Part shown: one piece after another, positions 29,601-38,154 of the stretch
How positions within the stretch are numbered: the stretch's first letter is position 1
Layout: each line of letters opens with the position of its first letter
DNA from: CAYUQT01 sp964446835
GTDB taxonomy: Bacteria > Planctomycetota > Phycisphaerae > UBA1845 > JAFGLZ01
Reading direction: 5' to 3'
Assembly (NCBI GenBank): GCA_964446835.1
Contig: CAYUQT010000019.1
Coordinates: 74,141-138,140 of the forward strand
DNA: 64,000 bases
Made by a program: the position numbers and the translations under genes
The notes under the pieces: generated by a model
The model's database searches: none
What the model saw: the letters and a program-made list of their open reading frames with translations, nothing else
Told to the model about the DNA's origin: nothing

Positions 29601-31824
29601 GACAGCCTCAGTGTGTCCATGGCTTCACAGGACCAGCGTGACCGTAAAGAACCAAGGAACGCAGGCAGTACCCGTGCATGCGCTGTTGCAGATCATGAGT
29701 GTTCAATCGTCGACCTTGTTTGGTTCGCCGGTCTATGGCGCGCCATCAGATGCTTATGGTGAATCGGTACTCCTCCAACCAAGCGGACAATCCGGAAGCG
29801 AGAAGACCTTCCAGATAGAACATGTGAGCTCGCCTCTGGACCTGGGCAAAACAGAAGTCCTTGGACTGATCTTCACAGGTATTGTGCCACACGTGCCCAA
29901 ACAGAATGGGTCGGCCGTTACATCGGGTGCGTTCGACCAGATTGTGAAGGAGATGACAACCGAGGTCGATCTGACCGTTGGGAATCCCGTTGTGCTCTCG
30001 AAGGGCCAGACATTTCGTACGATCTATACGCCGACGCAAGGCACGGCGGACCTGCTCATGCGTTTTCCCGGAAGCAACTTCGATCTTCACGTTTACGATG
30101 CTCAAGGCAAGCACACTGGCTACAACTATGCATCGGGGGCAATCGAAAACCTGATCCCTGGCGTGTCGGTTACAGGCGCGAGCGGCACCGTTCGATGTGT
30201 TAGGCTAACAGGAGCTGCTGGCAAGTCTTTCAGGATCGAGGTATATGCTCGAGAGGCGGATCAACCGGAGTCAATCTCTCTGACCGCAAGGGAGTATGCC
30301 ATCGAATCTCTTCCCGGGTTGGTGAGCTGCGATCCGGTACGCGTCGATTGGGATTCCGATTTCGACGGAACCATTCAAGACTCGGGCGCCACGCACTTCG
30401 ACGCGAAGCTGTCCCCGAAGGAGGTGGGAGGACAGAAAGGGGTATCGGTAAGTGTGGAAGTCGGCGATCTCAAGGATCCGAATTCCGGAGCAACTATTCC
30501 TGCAGACAGACTGGGAGTTGAGTTGGCGAGCACCACACTCTCTGCCGGCCAAGAGGCGAGCGGAAAGCTCTCACTGTTGGTCGAGCCCAACGTCGGTTCA
30601 GGTTACTATATCGGTGAGATCAGATTAAAGGGTTCCGATCAACAATTTCCGGTTGGTGTGACGCTGAGATGGTCGCCGCTGCAGCTCACCCTCGATACGA
30701 TCGGCGACGGACAAGTGCTTCCTCCAGGTGGCTACTACAAGCGAGGAGCAACGGTTAACATCAAGGCGGTACCGTCTGCTGGATGGCGATTCATCAGTTG
30801 GCAAGGTGATGTAACAGATGCCGACCCCAATCTTCACGTGATAATGGACTCCGACAAGAGGCTGACGGCCAAGTTCGAAAGGGTCCAATACAAGTTGACC
30901 GTTACCGGTGGTAGCGGTTCCGGACAATACGATTGGGGGACGGACGTTCCAATTCAGGCCACCGCTCCGTCAGGGTATCGCTTTGACAAATGGGCGGGGA
31001 ACGTTGCGGATTCAAACAGTTCATCAACGACGGTCAAGATCACTTCGGACACAGCCGTCACGGCCAGTTTCGTCAAGCAATACACCTTGACGGTCGTAGA
31101 CGGAACCGGGTCGGGTCCGTACGATCCGGGCAAGGTTGTTACCGTCCAGGCCACAGTGCCCGCGAGTTCGCGTTTCGACAAATGGACAGGGCCTGTATCA
31201 GATCCAGCCAAGCCGTCGACAACGGTCACGGTAACCGGAGATACAACGGTTGCCGCCCACTTCGTGCGGCAGCATACGGTTACCGTGATCGGTGGCACGG
31301 GCTCCGGCACCTACGACGAGGGCACTGAGATCGAAATCAGGGCAACCGTTCCCGATGGAGCACGATTCAGCAAGTGGGTGGGTAGTGCGGTGGATCCTTC
31401 AGGCCGTCCGGTGGATCTAACCATCCCGTCCATGAGGCTCTCCGTGAAGGCGGATATTTCTTTGACGGCGGCCCTCGTTGGGCAGGTGACGCTGGTGGTC
31501 AGCATCATCGGTCCGGGTGGCGTCCAGCAGACGCCGCCGGGGCGATCGGTCTTTGATGCAAATGAAACGGTTTCTCTGAATGCGGTTCCGATAGAGTCAT
31601 GCGACAAGTTCGTCGGTTGGCAGGGAAGCGTGACCTCAACGGTCGCCCAAATCAGTGTGACCATGGACACGAACAAGGAGATCACGGCAGTCTTCAGCGA
31701 TGGGAAGCTCGGGCCGGGCACGTGTTGCGGTCCCGGAGCGTGTGAGGTGATGCTCGTGGGCGTCGGTTTCCTGCTGCTGACCCGAGCAGAACGACGGCTT
31801 CGCGGAGGGCGCTGCAGGAAGTGA
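26644..31824 (+). CDS. Giant secreted VWA-domain protein with InlB-type repeats
   Basis: The protein has 1726 residues. A signal peptide ends near residue 32 (LMNYASLCLAQS). A VWA domain spans about 134-320 with the metal site DDSGSMS. The middle has a helical domain with a hydrophobic Gly/Ala-rich stretch (about 870-915), then beta-sandwich regions, one resembling a PPC domain (FDLHVYDAQG). Five InlB/Flg_new-type repeats follow (about 1344-1690; each has a G-x-Y/F-D-x-G turn or its equivalent, F-x-x-W, and an A-x-F ending). The C-terminus has CCGPGAC, a hydrophobic stretch and an Arg-rich tail, like a sorting signal. GGGAGG 9 bases upstream fixes the start. GC is lower than in neighbours. 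It is likely a surface adhesin; ligand unknown. Confidence 0.85.
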   Translation: MKSITVRLFHGVILMFAAAHLMNYASLCLAQSVDEYRGEDAEGRAVIDQRRSVAGARPTRVLSITPSAAIPDGLNLVSVEAGSFPFITVNLRAYSGGSPLVNLPESAFAAYEDGVRQVKYFSVTPPQQGGGVRATDVVFLLDDSGSMSAETQAVRNNVTNFAKSLKDAGVDVQLGLVRFGQDASGGSPQIYNNGQLTSDPEVLKGWLAGFRASGGTEPSVQAVIDAANKFTLRGVAQHHFLVVTDEDSDGGDLATAIRLCQANNIVVHCAIDKNASGNTNQVFVDQNTSMRGKTGGLLFNVTDPFDQLLAQIKSVVSDTYIVKYEAENTVADGKERVGKIIVNSTSFSDDVEYRYTPGSAPRIELTQETQYKISRGVNANSAVDLSFNVTDLIAPDVQKVTLFVRSSGSTSAFTAISAKGTGSGLWTATVPAQTVGNSGFQFYVTATDGDKTTSLPSESPSDNPYVVGTLNTAGFIHYPPSLVRPFADTTIDLLVLLWGPDVQSVLLQYRSPGGTWKTPLCTSKQVSVPVAFYKAVFEVIVSGNDIGQNGIEYYFEIRTTNQTLALGTRDNPFRISPTSNWALLEELKLTREAFADHMQFMARRTADAMGSLAWTKQKHPEDRAWDVVFWTSFVIDVGTVLWDPAKAAKYNKLPPTNVLNKMSQLVNRGNMSGARALVSTAKARSFKLIMKSIGKGSHFLEVYAIDPETLQVMRESFGEMLGEAYGNPDDKNNPGILFETEEKAQGWFYDKIMNNLSVPDADGQVYADGIQGVIDRFETACLAVENDIGAQTSVPQGIAEVVAFLAYQRGAVKAARDSFMLGFHYDSQDSIPLRPMIELGATTSATHALETVLGALEGNKWTGRASQLVTIGLFGAKVVGLFCSGGVAGVIQAAFLFGGLANSAVGTVNSLAELSNELKLGESIRETKDAFIGELSNLTIMSGDTFVTGLNAILSQPDLAPLAKDIKVDIGEVKTSSELQCPNPITTASVCPWLHRTSVTVKNQGTQAVPVHALLQIMSVQSSTLFGSPVYGAPSDAYGESVLLQPSGQSGSEKTFQIEHVSSPLDLGKTEVLGLIFTGIVPHVPKQNGSAVTSGAFDQIVKEMTTEVDLTVGNPVVLSKGQTFRTIYTPTQGTADLLMRFPGSNFDLHVYDAQGKHTGYNYASGAIENLIPGVSVTGASGTVRCVRLTGAAGKSFRIEVYAREADQPESISLTAREYAIESLPGLVSCDPVRVDWDSDFDGTIQDSGATHFDAKLSPKEVGGQKGVSVSVEVGDLKDPNSGATIPADRLGVELASTTLSAGQEASGKLSLLVEPNVGSGYYIGEIRLKGSDQQFPVGVTLRWSPLQLTLDTIGDGQVLPPGGYYKRGATVNIKAVPSAGWRFISWQGDVTDADPNLHVIMDSDKRLTAKFERVQYKLTVTGGSGSGQYDWGTDVPIQATAPSGYRFDKWAGNVADSNSSSTTVKITSDTAVTASFVKQYTLTVVDGTGSGPYDPGKVVTVQATVPASSRFDKWTGPVSDPAKPSTTVTVTGDTTVAAHFVRQHTVTVIGGTGSGTYDEGTEIEIRATVPDGARFSKWVGSAVDPSGRPVDLTIPSMRLSVKADISLTAALVGQVTLVVSIIGPGGVQQTPPGRSVFDANETVSLNAVPIESCDKFVGWQGSVTSTVAQISVTMDTNKEITAVFSDGKLGPGTCCGPGACEVMLVGVGFLLLTRAERRLRGGRCRK
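30673..31710 (+). repeat. Five tandem InlB-type repeats inside the VWA gene
   Basis: Five units of about 65-75 codons occur in a row. Units 2-4 are the most alike, opening with YKLTVTGGSGSG, YTLTVVDGTGSG and HTVTVIGGTGSG. The first and last units are more diverged (PPGGYYKRGATV and PPGRSVFDANETV at the turn). The units differ clearly at DNA level, so this is an old protein-level expansion rather than a recent DNA duplication. Confidence 0.75.
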
Positions 31825-31852
31825 TGATGCGTGAGATGTCGGGTTGTGCAAA

Positions 31853-31874
31853 CGCATCGTGTTGAGGCGATGCG
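31853..31874 (+). terminator. Hairpin after the VWA gene
   Basis: CGCATCG (31853-31859) pairs with CGATGCG (31868-31874) around an 8-base loop, 28 bases after the stop codon. No T-run follows, so termination here is uncertain. Confidence 0.3.
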
Positions 31875-32030
31875 AGTTCAAAGGCATAGGCCATTCTTAG
31901 AAGAGGACCCGGCCGAGTGAAACCGGACCGTGTTCTCGCGTGTGACCAGGCCGGTGAGATCCCATTGTGCGACGTTTGCCATCCGTTCGCGTCGCTGTTG
32001 TGGAGACAGGCGAGGCGTCGCCTTGTGATC

Positions 32031-33968
32031 TCACCGCTCCGTAGGCACCCCGGCCACCTCATAGCTGTACACGTGCGAGCCGCTGGCGAAGTAGATCCGG
32101 CCGTCGAGATAGTCGCCGCCGGGACCGATGTTCACCGGTGACTTGGCGAGCAGCGTGATCTTGAACGTGTCGGGTTCGATCCGAGCGACACCTTTGACGA
32201 ACAGCATGTACACCGTGTCCTTAGGATCGCGCACGAAGATCCGCGGGCCCTGCTGAGAGTTGGTGCTTCCCAGATCGGCGGCCGTATCGTGCTGATAGAC
32301 GATCTTCCGCCCCGCGGGATCGAAAGCGAAGAAGAGATGATGGTCGGCCACACCGTAGACCAGTCCACGCGGGCCCTGGCACAGGTCGGAGTAGCCCTGC
32401 ACGCCGGGAAATACCGGCTCGTGCCATTCGATCTTCTTAGTCGCCATGTCCATGATGTACAACTCGGCCTGACGGGCCTTCTTCTCGCCGCCGGTGCCCG
32501 GCGCCGTCGTCGAACCACCCACTAGCTTGCCTTCCGGCAGGGCGATCAGGCTCATCGTGGAGTGCTCGGGCAGAATGGCCGTGTGCTCGACCAGCGCACG
32601 CTGCTTCGTGGAGCGATCCCAGAACAGCAATCCGCCGCCGGTGTAGCCGTAGCCGGGGGTGCCGGCCAGCACGAGCGTCTTGCCGTCGGGGTGGGCCAGC
32701 AGTTTATGGGGGCGGTTGATCGTCGGATGGCATTGCGTCAGGAAGAGCGGGTTGGACTTCGGATCATCGGGACGAATCGCCACCCAGTCGCGAGCCGGAT
32801 CCCATTCCAGCAGGACGCCGTGCCCGTAGCTGCCGGCAAAGAATCGGTCTCCCTGTCGGGCCACTGTGTTCCACTGGTTGTACCCGTCGCGGTTGATCCA
32901 CGTGTCGGTCCGAGGATCGTAGCTGAAGAATCGCATCGGAAACGCCGTGCCGCCGCAGATCGTTCCGTTCGGGGCGACGGCCAGCCCCATGACATGTGCT
33001 CCCTCGCTGCGATAGTCGAAGGTAAGTTTCTTGACCTGCCTGGTCTTGGGGTCTTCCACCCGCATGATCCGCTCGACGGTATCACACTCGATCAGTTTCT
33101 TGCCGTCGGGAAATGCCGTGTGGAACAGCCCCTGGTGCCCCGTGATGATCTTCTTGGGATGAATCGTCGGGCGCGGGCCGATCTTCCTGGTCTGTCCCTT
33201 ATGGAACTCATACCAGTTGTCCTTACCGCCACCGGGGTATCCGTAGACCTTGCCGTTGACGTCGCGATAGACTTCGCCGGCCCCTCGAGTCCGTTCGGCC
33301 TCGGGGATCATGGGCTTGGCCTGGGCCGTACTCGGATCAAAGCCGATGATGTGGCTGGCCGTGCTGCCGATTCCGAAGTAGACCCAACCGGCATCATCTG
33401 CGGCAATGTGGCGCTGATACTGAGCCCAGTTCTCCTTGTGGACGTGGCCGTAGTCCTTGAACTGGCGGGTCTGGGGGTCGAACGAGACGACGCCGCTCTG
33501 TGGATAGGTGATCGACCAGATGACGCCCTTGTCGTCTTCGGTCATGCCCATCGCCATTTGCGGCGTGGTGACATGGTGAAATGTGAACGCCTGTTTCTCA
33601 GGATCGAACTCCGCGAAGTAATTGTTGAAGTGTGTGTAGTATTTGTTTCGGCTGGACAGGATCGAGGCATAGGGGCAATCGCCGCCAGGCGGAAACGGCA
33701 CGGCGAATTCCCGGCTCTTGCCGGTTTCGGCGTCCACCTGAAGGAGGGCGTAGCCGCCGCGGTGATCGAAGAGCCAAATGAGCACGACGTCGCGCCCCTG
33801 GCCGTCGACGGTCGCGACGATTCCCCGATGGTTGCTGACGGGCGTAGCGACGCCGTGATGCCGGAAGCCGTTGCCGAGGTCCTGTGTCGCCGCCATGGCA
33901 GCGCCTCCGATGATCGCCAGGCAGGACAAGATGCTGAACATTCGCGGTGGGGATGTCGGTCGACGCAT
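32031..33968 (-). CDS. Secreted beta-propeller-like protein of unknown function
   Basis: The protein has 645 residues with an N-terminal signal peptide (about residues 1-27, ending GGAAMAA). The rest shows recurring blade-like units with the pattern FDPxTxxxK or YDPRTDT, each followed by aromatic strands, as in streptogramin-lyase (Vgb) and WD40-like propellers. No catalytic motif was recognised. Such proteins are common among secreted planctomycete proteins and may bind glycans or cofactors outside the cytoplasm. AAAGGAT lies 7 bases before the ATG. It converges on the VWA gene and has no operon partner. Confidence 0.7.
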   Translation of the reverse strand: MRRPTSPPRMFSILSCLAIIGGAAMAATQDLGNGFRHHGVATPVSNHRGIVATVDGQGRDVVLIWLFDHRGGYALLQVDAETGKSREFAVPFPPGGDCPYASILSSRNKYYTHFNNYFAEFDPEKQAFTFHHVTTPQMAMGMTEDDKGVIWSITYPQSGVVSFDPQTRQFKDYGHVHKENWAQYQRHIAADDAGWVYFGIGSTASHIIGFDPSTAQAKPMIPEAERTRGAGEVYRDVNGKVYGYPGGGKDNWYEFHKGQTRKIGPRPTIHPKKIITGHQGLFHTAFPDGKKLIECDTVERIMRVEDPKTRQVKKLTFDYRSEGAHVMGLAVAPNGTICGGTAFPMRFFSYDPRTDTWINRDGYNQWNTVARQGDRFFAGSYGHGVLLEWDPARDWVAIRPDDPKSNPLFLTQCHPTINRPHKLLAHPDGKTLVLAGTPGYGYTGGGLLFWDRSTKQRALVEHTAILPEHSTMSLIALPEGKLVGGSTTAPGTGGEKKARQAELYIMDMATKKIEWHEPVFPGVQGYSDLCQGPRGLVYGVADHHLFFAFDPAGRKIVYQHDTAADLGSTNSQQGPRIFVRDPKDTVYMLFVKGVARIEPDTFKITLLAKSPVNIGPGGDYLDGRIYFASGSHVYSYEVAGVPTER

Positions 33969-34125
33969 ACGCGGATCCTTTCCGATCTGTTTCGGGCAGT
34001 GAATAAGCTGCGCGCCATCGCAGCGACGGCAACGCTCGGTATACCGCTTTCAGGGAAGGATGCCAAGAGACGGAGTCCCCAATCAGGATTCCGTCGATCC
34101 ATGGAGGCAAACATCGGCATGTCCG

Positions 34126-34159
34126 GGGGTAAGGCTCGAAGATCGTCGAGCCTTACCCC
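34126..34159 (-). terminator. Perfect 14-bp hairpin after the rubredoxin gene
   Basis: GGGGTAAGGCTCGA (34126-34139) pairs perfectly with 34146-34159 around AGATCG. It lies 31 bases past the rubredoxin stop codon. Neither strand shows a T-run, so it may be a Rho-dependent or pausing terminator, or an mRNA-stabilising 3' structure. Confidence 0.5.
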
Positions 34160-34190
34160 GACCGGAGAGACCGTTTGGAGCGAGCGATGG

Positions 34191-34352
34191 TCAGCCGACC
34201 GGTGAGAACTGATCTTTTCCCAGGCCGCACACAGGGCACTCCCAGTCATCGGGCAGTTTGTCGAACGGCGTGCCGGCGGGAACACCGTGGTCCGGATCAC
34301 CCGCGGCCGGGTCGTAGATATATCCACACGCGTCGCATTCGTATTTCTGCAT
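34191..34352 (-). CDS. Rubredoxin
   Basis: The protein has 53 residues, the classical rubredoxin length. The iron site is made by CDACG near the N-terminus and CPVCG near the C-terminus. It carries single electrons in the cytoplasm at low potential. The gene starts 1 base after the FprA stop codon, and GGAGG lies 5 bases before its ATG. This pairing makes it the likely direct electron donor to the flavodiiron protein. It may also serve the desulfoferrodoxin encoded 4 kb upstream. Confidence 0.97.
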   Translation of the reverse strand: MQKYECDACGYIYDPAAGDPDHGVPAGTPFDKLPDDWECPVCGLGKDQFSPVG

Positions 34353-34353
34353 G

Positions 34354-35556
34354 TCAGCCTCCATTGGGAAGGTGTGCGGCAATCTGAACGCCCAACTCCC
34401 GGCATCGGCTCAGGGCCGCGTCGTCGGGCACGTAATTGACTTCAAGTCCTTCACCGATGAGTTCGATCTTCATCTCACCGAGGAGGGTTCGGATCTGCTC
34501 GACGGCCTTGCCGCTCCAGCCGTAGGAACCGAACGCCGTGCCGATCATATTCATCGGCTTGAGTCCCTTCAGGTAGGTCAGCACGTCCGCCACCGTCGGG
34601 AACATGCCCGTGTTCAGCGTCGGCGAGCCGACGACAATCGCCCCGGCATCCAGCACCTCGGTGGCCACGTCGCTGCGGTGATTCGACATCAGGGGCATGA
34701 CCTTGACGCTGACGCCGCTTATCGAGAGCCCTTCGGCAATGGACCGTGCCATCTTGCCCGTGCTGCCCCACATCGTGTCGAACACGACCACGGCCTTGCG
34801 GATTCTCTTGTGAGTCGACCATCCGGCGTACTGCTCGACAATCCTCATCAGGTCTTTGCGATAGATCGGGCCGTGGTCCGGCGCGACGATCTTCAGGGGC
34901 AAGTTCATCTTGCCGACCTTGTCGATGAGCTTGAGGACCAGTGGCGCGTACGGCATCAGGATATTAGCGAAGTACTTGGCGGCCTCGTAGTCGCGAATAT
35001 CGACGGGCAATTCGTCGGCATAACGCTCGCCCGAGGCCAGGTGCATGCCGAAGGCATCCTGGGAGAATAGAACGCCGTCGCGGGCCAGAAACGTCATCAT
35101 GCTGTCCGGCCAGTGGAGCATGCGCGTTTCGACGAAGCTCAGTTCCATGTTGCCCAGGCTGAGCGTTCCGCCGTCCTTGACCGCCTCGATTCCCCCGCCC
35201 AGGTGGAAATGCTGCTCGAGGGCCTTGACGCCCATCGCCGAGGCAAAGACCTTCTCGGGTTGGATGGTGCGGATCGCCTGCGGCAGGCCGCCGGAGTGGT
35301 CGAGTTCGGCGTGGTTCGAGACGATGTAGTCGATCTTGCTGGGTTCGACGACCGATGCAATTCTGCTGAACATCTCGTCGCAGAAGCCCGACTTGACGGT
35401 ATCGATCAGCGTGATCTTGTCGGCCAGGATCAGAAAGGCGTTGTAGGTGGTTCCGCGGTTCGTTGCATATCCGTGGAACTCCCGGATACCCCAGTCGATC
35501 GCTCCGACCCAGTACACATGGTCCGTGATCTTGACCGCCTGAAAACAACTGCTCAC
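34354..35556 (-). CDS. FprA-type flavodiiron protein (oxygen or NO reductase)
   Basis: The protein has 400 residues: an N-terminal metallo-beta-lactamase-like domain and a C-terminal flavodoxin domain. The diiron ligands are visible in NHAELDHSG, LHWPDSM, FSQDAFGMH and APDHGPIYR. The FMN-binding loop reads FDTMWGSTGKM. It reduces O2 to water, or NO to N2O, in the cytoplasm using electrons from rubredoxin, whose gene follows by 1 base. The start is best placed at the GTG at 35556, because AAGGAG (35563-35568) lies 6 bases before it. The ATG at 35571 overlaps that ribosome site and would add five residues not typical of the family. Confidence 0.95.
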   Translation of the reverse strand: MSSCFQAVKITDHVYWVGAIDWGIREFHGYATNRGTTYNAFLILADKITLIDTVKSGFCDEMFSRIASVVEPSKIDYIVSNHAELDHSGGLPQAIRTIQPEKVFASAMGVKALEQHFHLGGGIEAVKDGGTLSLGNMELSFVETRMLHWPDSMMTFLARDGVLFSQDAFGMHLASGERYADELPVDIRDYEAAKYFANILMPYAPLVLKLIDKVGKMNLPLKIVAPDHGPIYRKDLMRIVEQYAGWSTHKRIRKAVVVFDTMWGSTGKMARSIAEGLSISGVSVKVMPLMSNHRSDVATEVLDAGAIVVGSPTLNTGMFPTVADVLTYLKGLKPMNMIGTAFGSYGWSGKAVEQIRTLLGEMKIELIGEGLEVNYVPDDAALSRCRELGVQIAAHLPNGG

Positions 35557-35788
35557 AGTCTGCTCCTTCATGATGCGGCACTACAACGAGTATGACTCAC
35601 CGATCTCCCACTACTCGATCCGTCCATCGCACTCGGTCGGCCTCGGAGCCTCTCGATCCACCGAGGCTCGTTCCGACGGCGAGGTCATCCCTTCGGATTC
35701 TCTCTTCAGTCGAAACCGGCGCGAGGGCACACCGGAACGGTCGTTCATCCTTGGAGACGCAAATCCGCAGGAAAGGTCGGGGCGAAGC

Positions 35789-36808
35789 CTAGTATCCTTC
35801 CTGCGTCAGGCGTACTTTACCGCCAAATGTGCGATAGATCCAAACCGTGTAGACCAGTACCAACGGCATGCCGATCAGGGCAACGATCAGCATCGTCTTG
35901 AGCGTCAGCGGCGTGGACGAGGCGTTCACAATCGTCAGACTGAGCTTCGGATCGCCCAGCGACGGGACGAGATTCGGGAACAGGCCTGCCCCGCACAGGC
36001 ACATCAGCGCCAGGATCGATACGGCCGAATAGGCGAATGCCATGAGCGGCTGGTTCTTCCGGTTCGATACGCCAATCAGCACGATGGCGATCAATGCCAC
36101 AGCAGGCACCGAATAAAGGAACGGGACCTCGTTGTAGTTCTTCAGCAGATCGAACCGGCCGATCAACGTGATGAAGACGGCGACCAGAAACAGCCCCAGG
36201 TAGGCGATCCAGGCCTTGTGCAGCCAGCCCTTGGCCTGTTCGGCAAGCGGGCCCTCGGTCTTCAGAACGATCCACGCCGCCCCATGAACGGCGAGCATCG
36301 CGAATCCCAGCAGCCCGATCATCAGGGCGTAGGGATTCAACAGGCTCGGGAACGTGCCGGCAAAGTCCATCTTCTCGTCGAGCGGCAGCCCTCGCAGGAT
36401 ATTGCCCAGCGCCACCCCAAACAGCAGTGCGGGCAGCATGCTTCCCACGGCGAACCCGATGTCCCATAGCCCGCGCCAACGGGGTGAGGACTCCTTGTTC
36501 CGGAATTCCACGGAGACGGCCCGGAGGATCAGCCCCAGCAGAACCAGCATGAGTGCCAGGTAGAACCCGCTGAATACCGTGGCGTAGACGTGCGGAAAGG
36601 CCGCGAAGATGGCCCCGCCGCCGGTCAGGAGCCAGACCTCGTTGCCATCCCAGACGGGCCCGATACTCTGCAGCAACATTCGACGATGCTCTTCCTTGCG
36701 GGCGAACAGGTGCCAGATTCCAACACCGAGGTCGAATCCGTCGAGCACGGCATATCCGGCCAGCAGTACGCCGATGAGCAAAAACCATGCTACCTGCAAG
36801 AGGTTCAT
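35789..36808 (-). CDS. cydB: Cytochrome bd oxidase subunit II
   Basis: The 339-residue protein has about eight membrane spans and the typical start MNLLQVAWFLLIGVLLAGYA, with GPVWDGNEVWLL as the subunit II signature. It pairs with CydA to form the quinol oxidase that reduces O2 with high affinity. Its ATG overlaps the CydA stop codon by 4 bases, and GGAGG precedes it. A longer open frame running back to 38143 is an artefact of the CydA shadow frame. The gene pair suits a microaerophile or an anaerobe that scavenges oxygen. Confidence 0.96.
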   Translation of the reverse strand: MNLLQVAWFLLIGVLLAGYAVLDGFDLGVGIWHLFARKEEHRRMLLQSIGPVWDGNEVWLLTGGGAIFAAFPHVYATVFSGFYLALMLVLLGLILRAVSVEFRNKESSPRWRGLWDIGFAVGSMLPALLFGVALGNILRGLPLDEKMDFAGTFPSLLNPYALMIGLLGFAMLAVHGAAWIVLKTEGPLAEQAKGWLHKAWIAYLGLFLVAVFITLIGRFDLLKNYNEVPFLYSVPAVALIAIVLIGVSNRKNQPLMAFAYSAVSILALMCLCGAGLFPNLVPSLGDPKLSLTIVNASSTPLTLKTMLIVALIGMPLVLVYTVWIYRTFGGKVRLTQEGY

Positions 36809-38154
36809 GCCGGCACCTCCCTTCTGCCTGGCATCCCAAGAATCTCCGCGTCCGGCCCTCGTTGCACCTGGCGTCGGAGCAAGTGGATCCACAAGACCAG
36901 GAGTAGCGAATAGATCGTGCAGAACATGATGATCGATATGAGAATCTGCCAGGCCGGCACGGTCGGAGAGACCGCCGCGGCCGTGCGCAGTTCGTGATAG
37001 ACGACCCAGGGCTGACGGCCGACTTCCGCAGAGAACCAGCCAAGCTGGTGGATCAGGAACGGCAGTGGAATCGTCAGAACAGCTGCTGCCAGGAACAGGC
37101 GGTTCTCGTATACCCGCCTTCCCCAGATCAACAGCAACACCCCGAGGCCCGATAGGGCAATGCACCAGAATCCCAATCCTACCATCAACCGAAAGGTGTA
37201 GAACGTGGCGCCGATCGGAGGGCGGTCCTTGGGGGCAAACGCGTCGAGCCCCTTCACCTCGGCGTTGATATCGCCGAAGGCCATCCAGCTCAGCATTCCC
37301 GGGATGCCGATCGCGGCACGGACGGTTTCGTTGCGGGTGTCGAGGATTCCGAAGATCAGAGATGGCGCCCGCCGCTGGGTCTTGAAAATGCCCTCCATCG
37401 CGGCGAGTTTCTCCGGCTGCCAGCGGGCCACCTGTTGCCCGTGAAGGTGTCCCAGCGGGAGCTGCAATACCGACGAGACCAGTGCAACGAACAGAGACAT
37501 CCGCAGCGAGTGGCGGGCGAACTCGACATGACGCTTCTTCAGAAGATACCAGGCGCTGATCCCCATCACGAAGAAAGCCCCGGTCATCAGGCATCCGTCG
37601 ACCGTGTGCAGGTATCGAGGCATCGTCGACGGATTGAATACGGCGGCCCAGAAGTCGGTCAGCTCGGCCCGACCGTTGCGGATGACGTAGCCCGCAGGCG
37701 TCTGCTGCCATGAATTGGCCACAATGATCCAGAAGGCCGAGAGCGTCGAGCCGATCGCGACCATGATCGATGAGAACCACAACGTGCCGATCGACACCCG
37801 CCCCCAGCCGAAGATCAGCACCGCCAGGAAGGTCGATTCGAGGAAGAACGCCAGGACGCCTTCGGCCGCCAGGGGGGCACCAAACACGTCGCCGACGAAT
37901 CGCGAGTAGTTGGACCAGTTCGTGCCGAACTGGAATTCCATCGTGATACCTGTGGCGACACCGATGGCGAAGCTGATGATGAACAGCTTCATCCAGAACC
38001 GAGCCAGACGGCCGTCGCGCTCGTCGCGGGTCCTCTTGTAGCGGGTCATCATTGCCACAAGAAGCCACGACATGCCGATCGTCAGCGGGGGGAACAGGAA
38101 GTGAAACCCCACCGTGATGGCGAACTGAACCCTGGATAGCCAAACCGCGTCCAT
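36805..38154 (-). CDS. cydA: Cytochrome bd oxidase subunit I
   Basis: The 449-residue protein has about nine membrane spans. Haem ligands can be placed at His18 (TVGFHFLFPP) and at the histidine in RYLHTVDG. The quinol-side motif GRQPWVVYHELRT is present. The Q-loop is short, as in the short-loop (CIO-like) class rather than the E. coli long-loop type. The enzyme oxidises quinol at the inner membrane and consumes O2 without pumping protons. No cydDC genes lie in the window, and no small CydX-type gene was recognised. Confidence 0.96.
   Translation of the reverse strand: MDAVWLSRVQFAITVGFHFLFPPLTIGMSWLLVAMMTRYKRTRDERDGRLARFWMKLFIISFAIGVATGITMEFQFGTNWSNYSRFVGDVFGAPLAAEGVLAFFLESTFLAVLIFGWGRVSIGTLWFSSIMVAIGSTLSAFWIIVANSWQQTPAGYVIRNGRAELTDFWAAVFNPSTMPRYLHTVDGCLMTGAFFVMGISAWYLLKKRHVEFARHSLRMSLFVALVSSVLQLPLGHLHGQQVARWQPEKLAAMEGIFKTQRRAPSLIFGILDTRNETVRAAIGIPGMLSWMAFGDINAEVKGLDAFAPKDRPPIGATFYTFRLMVGLGFWCIALSGLGVLLLIWGRRVYENRLFLAAAVLTIPLPFLIHQLGWFSAEVGRQPWVVYHELRTAAAVSPTVPAWQILISIIMFCTIYSLLLVLWIHLLRRQVQRGPDAEILGMPGRREVPA

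Noticed and set aside
30673..31710. Possible DNA-level tandem repeat or CRISPR-like array in the VWA gene
   Set aside because: The units are 65-75 codons long and similar only as protein; spacing and sequence do not fit an array.
32562..34205. 547-codon plus-strand frame opposite the propeller gene
   Set aside because: The minus-strand frame has a signal peptide and repeats; the plus frame has neither.
35789..38143. 784-codon minus-strand frame that looks like a CydA-CydB fusion
   Set aside because: Its first part is the CydA gene read in a wrong frame. The real CydB begins at 36808 and overlaps CydA by 4 bases.
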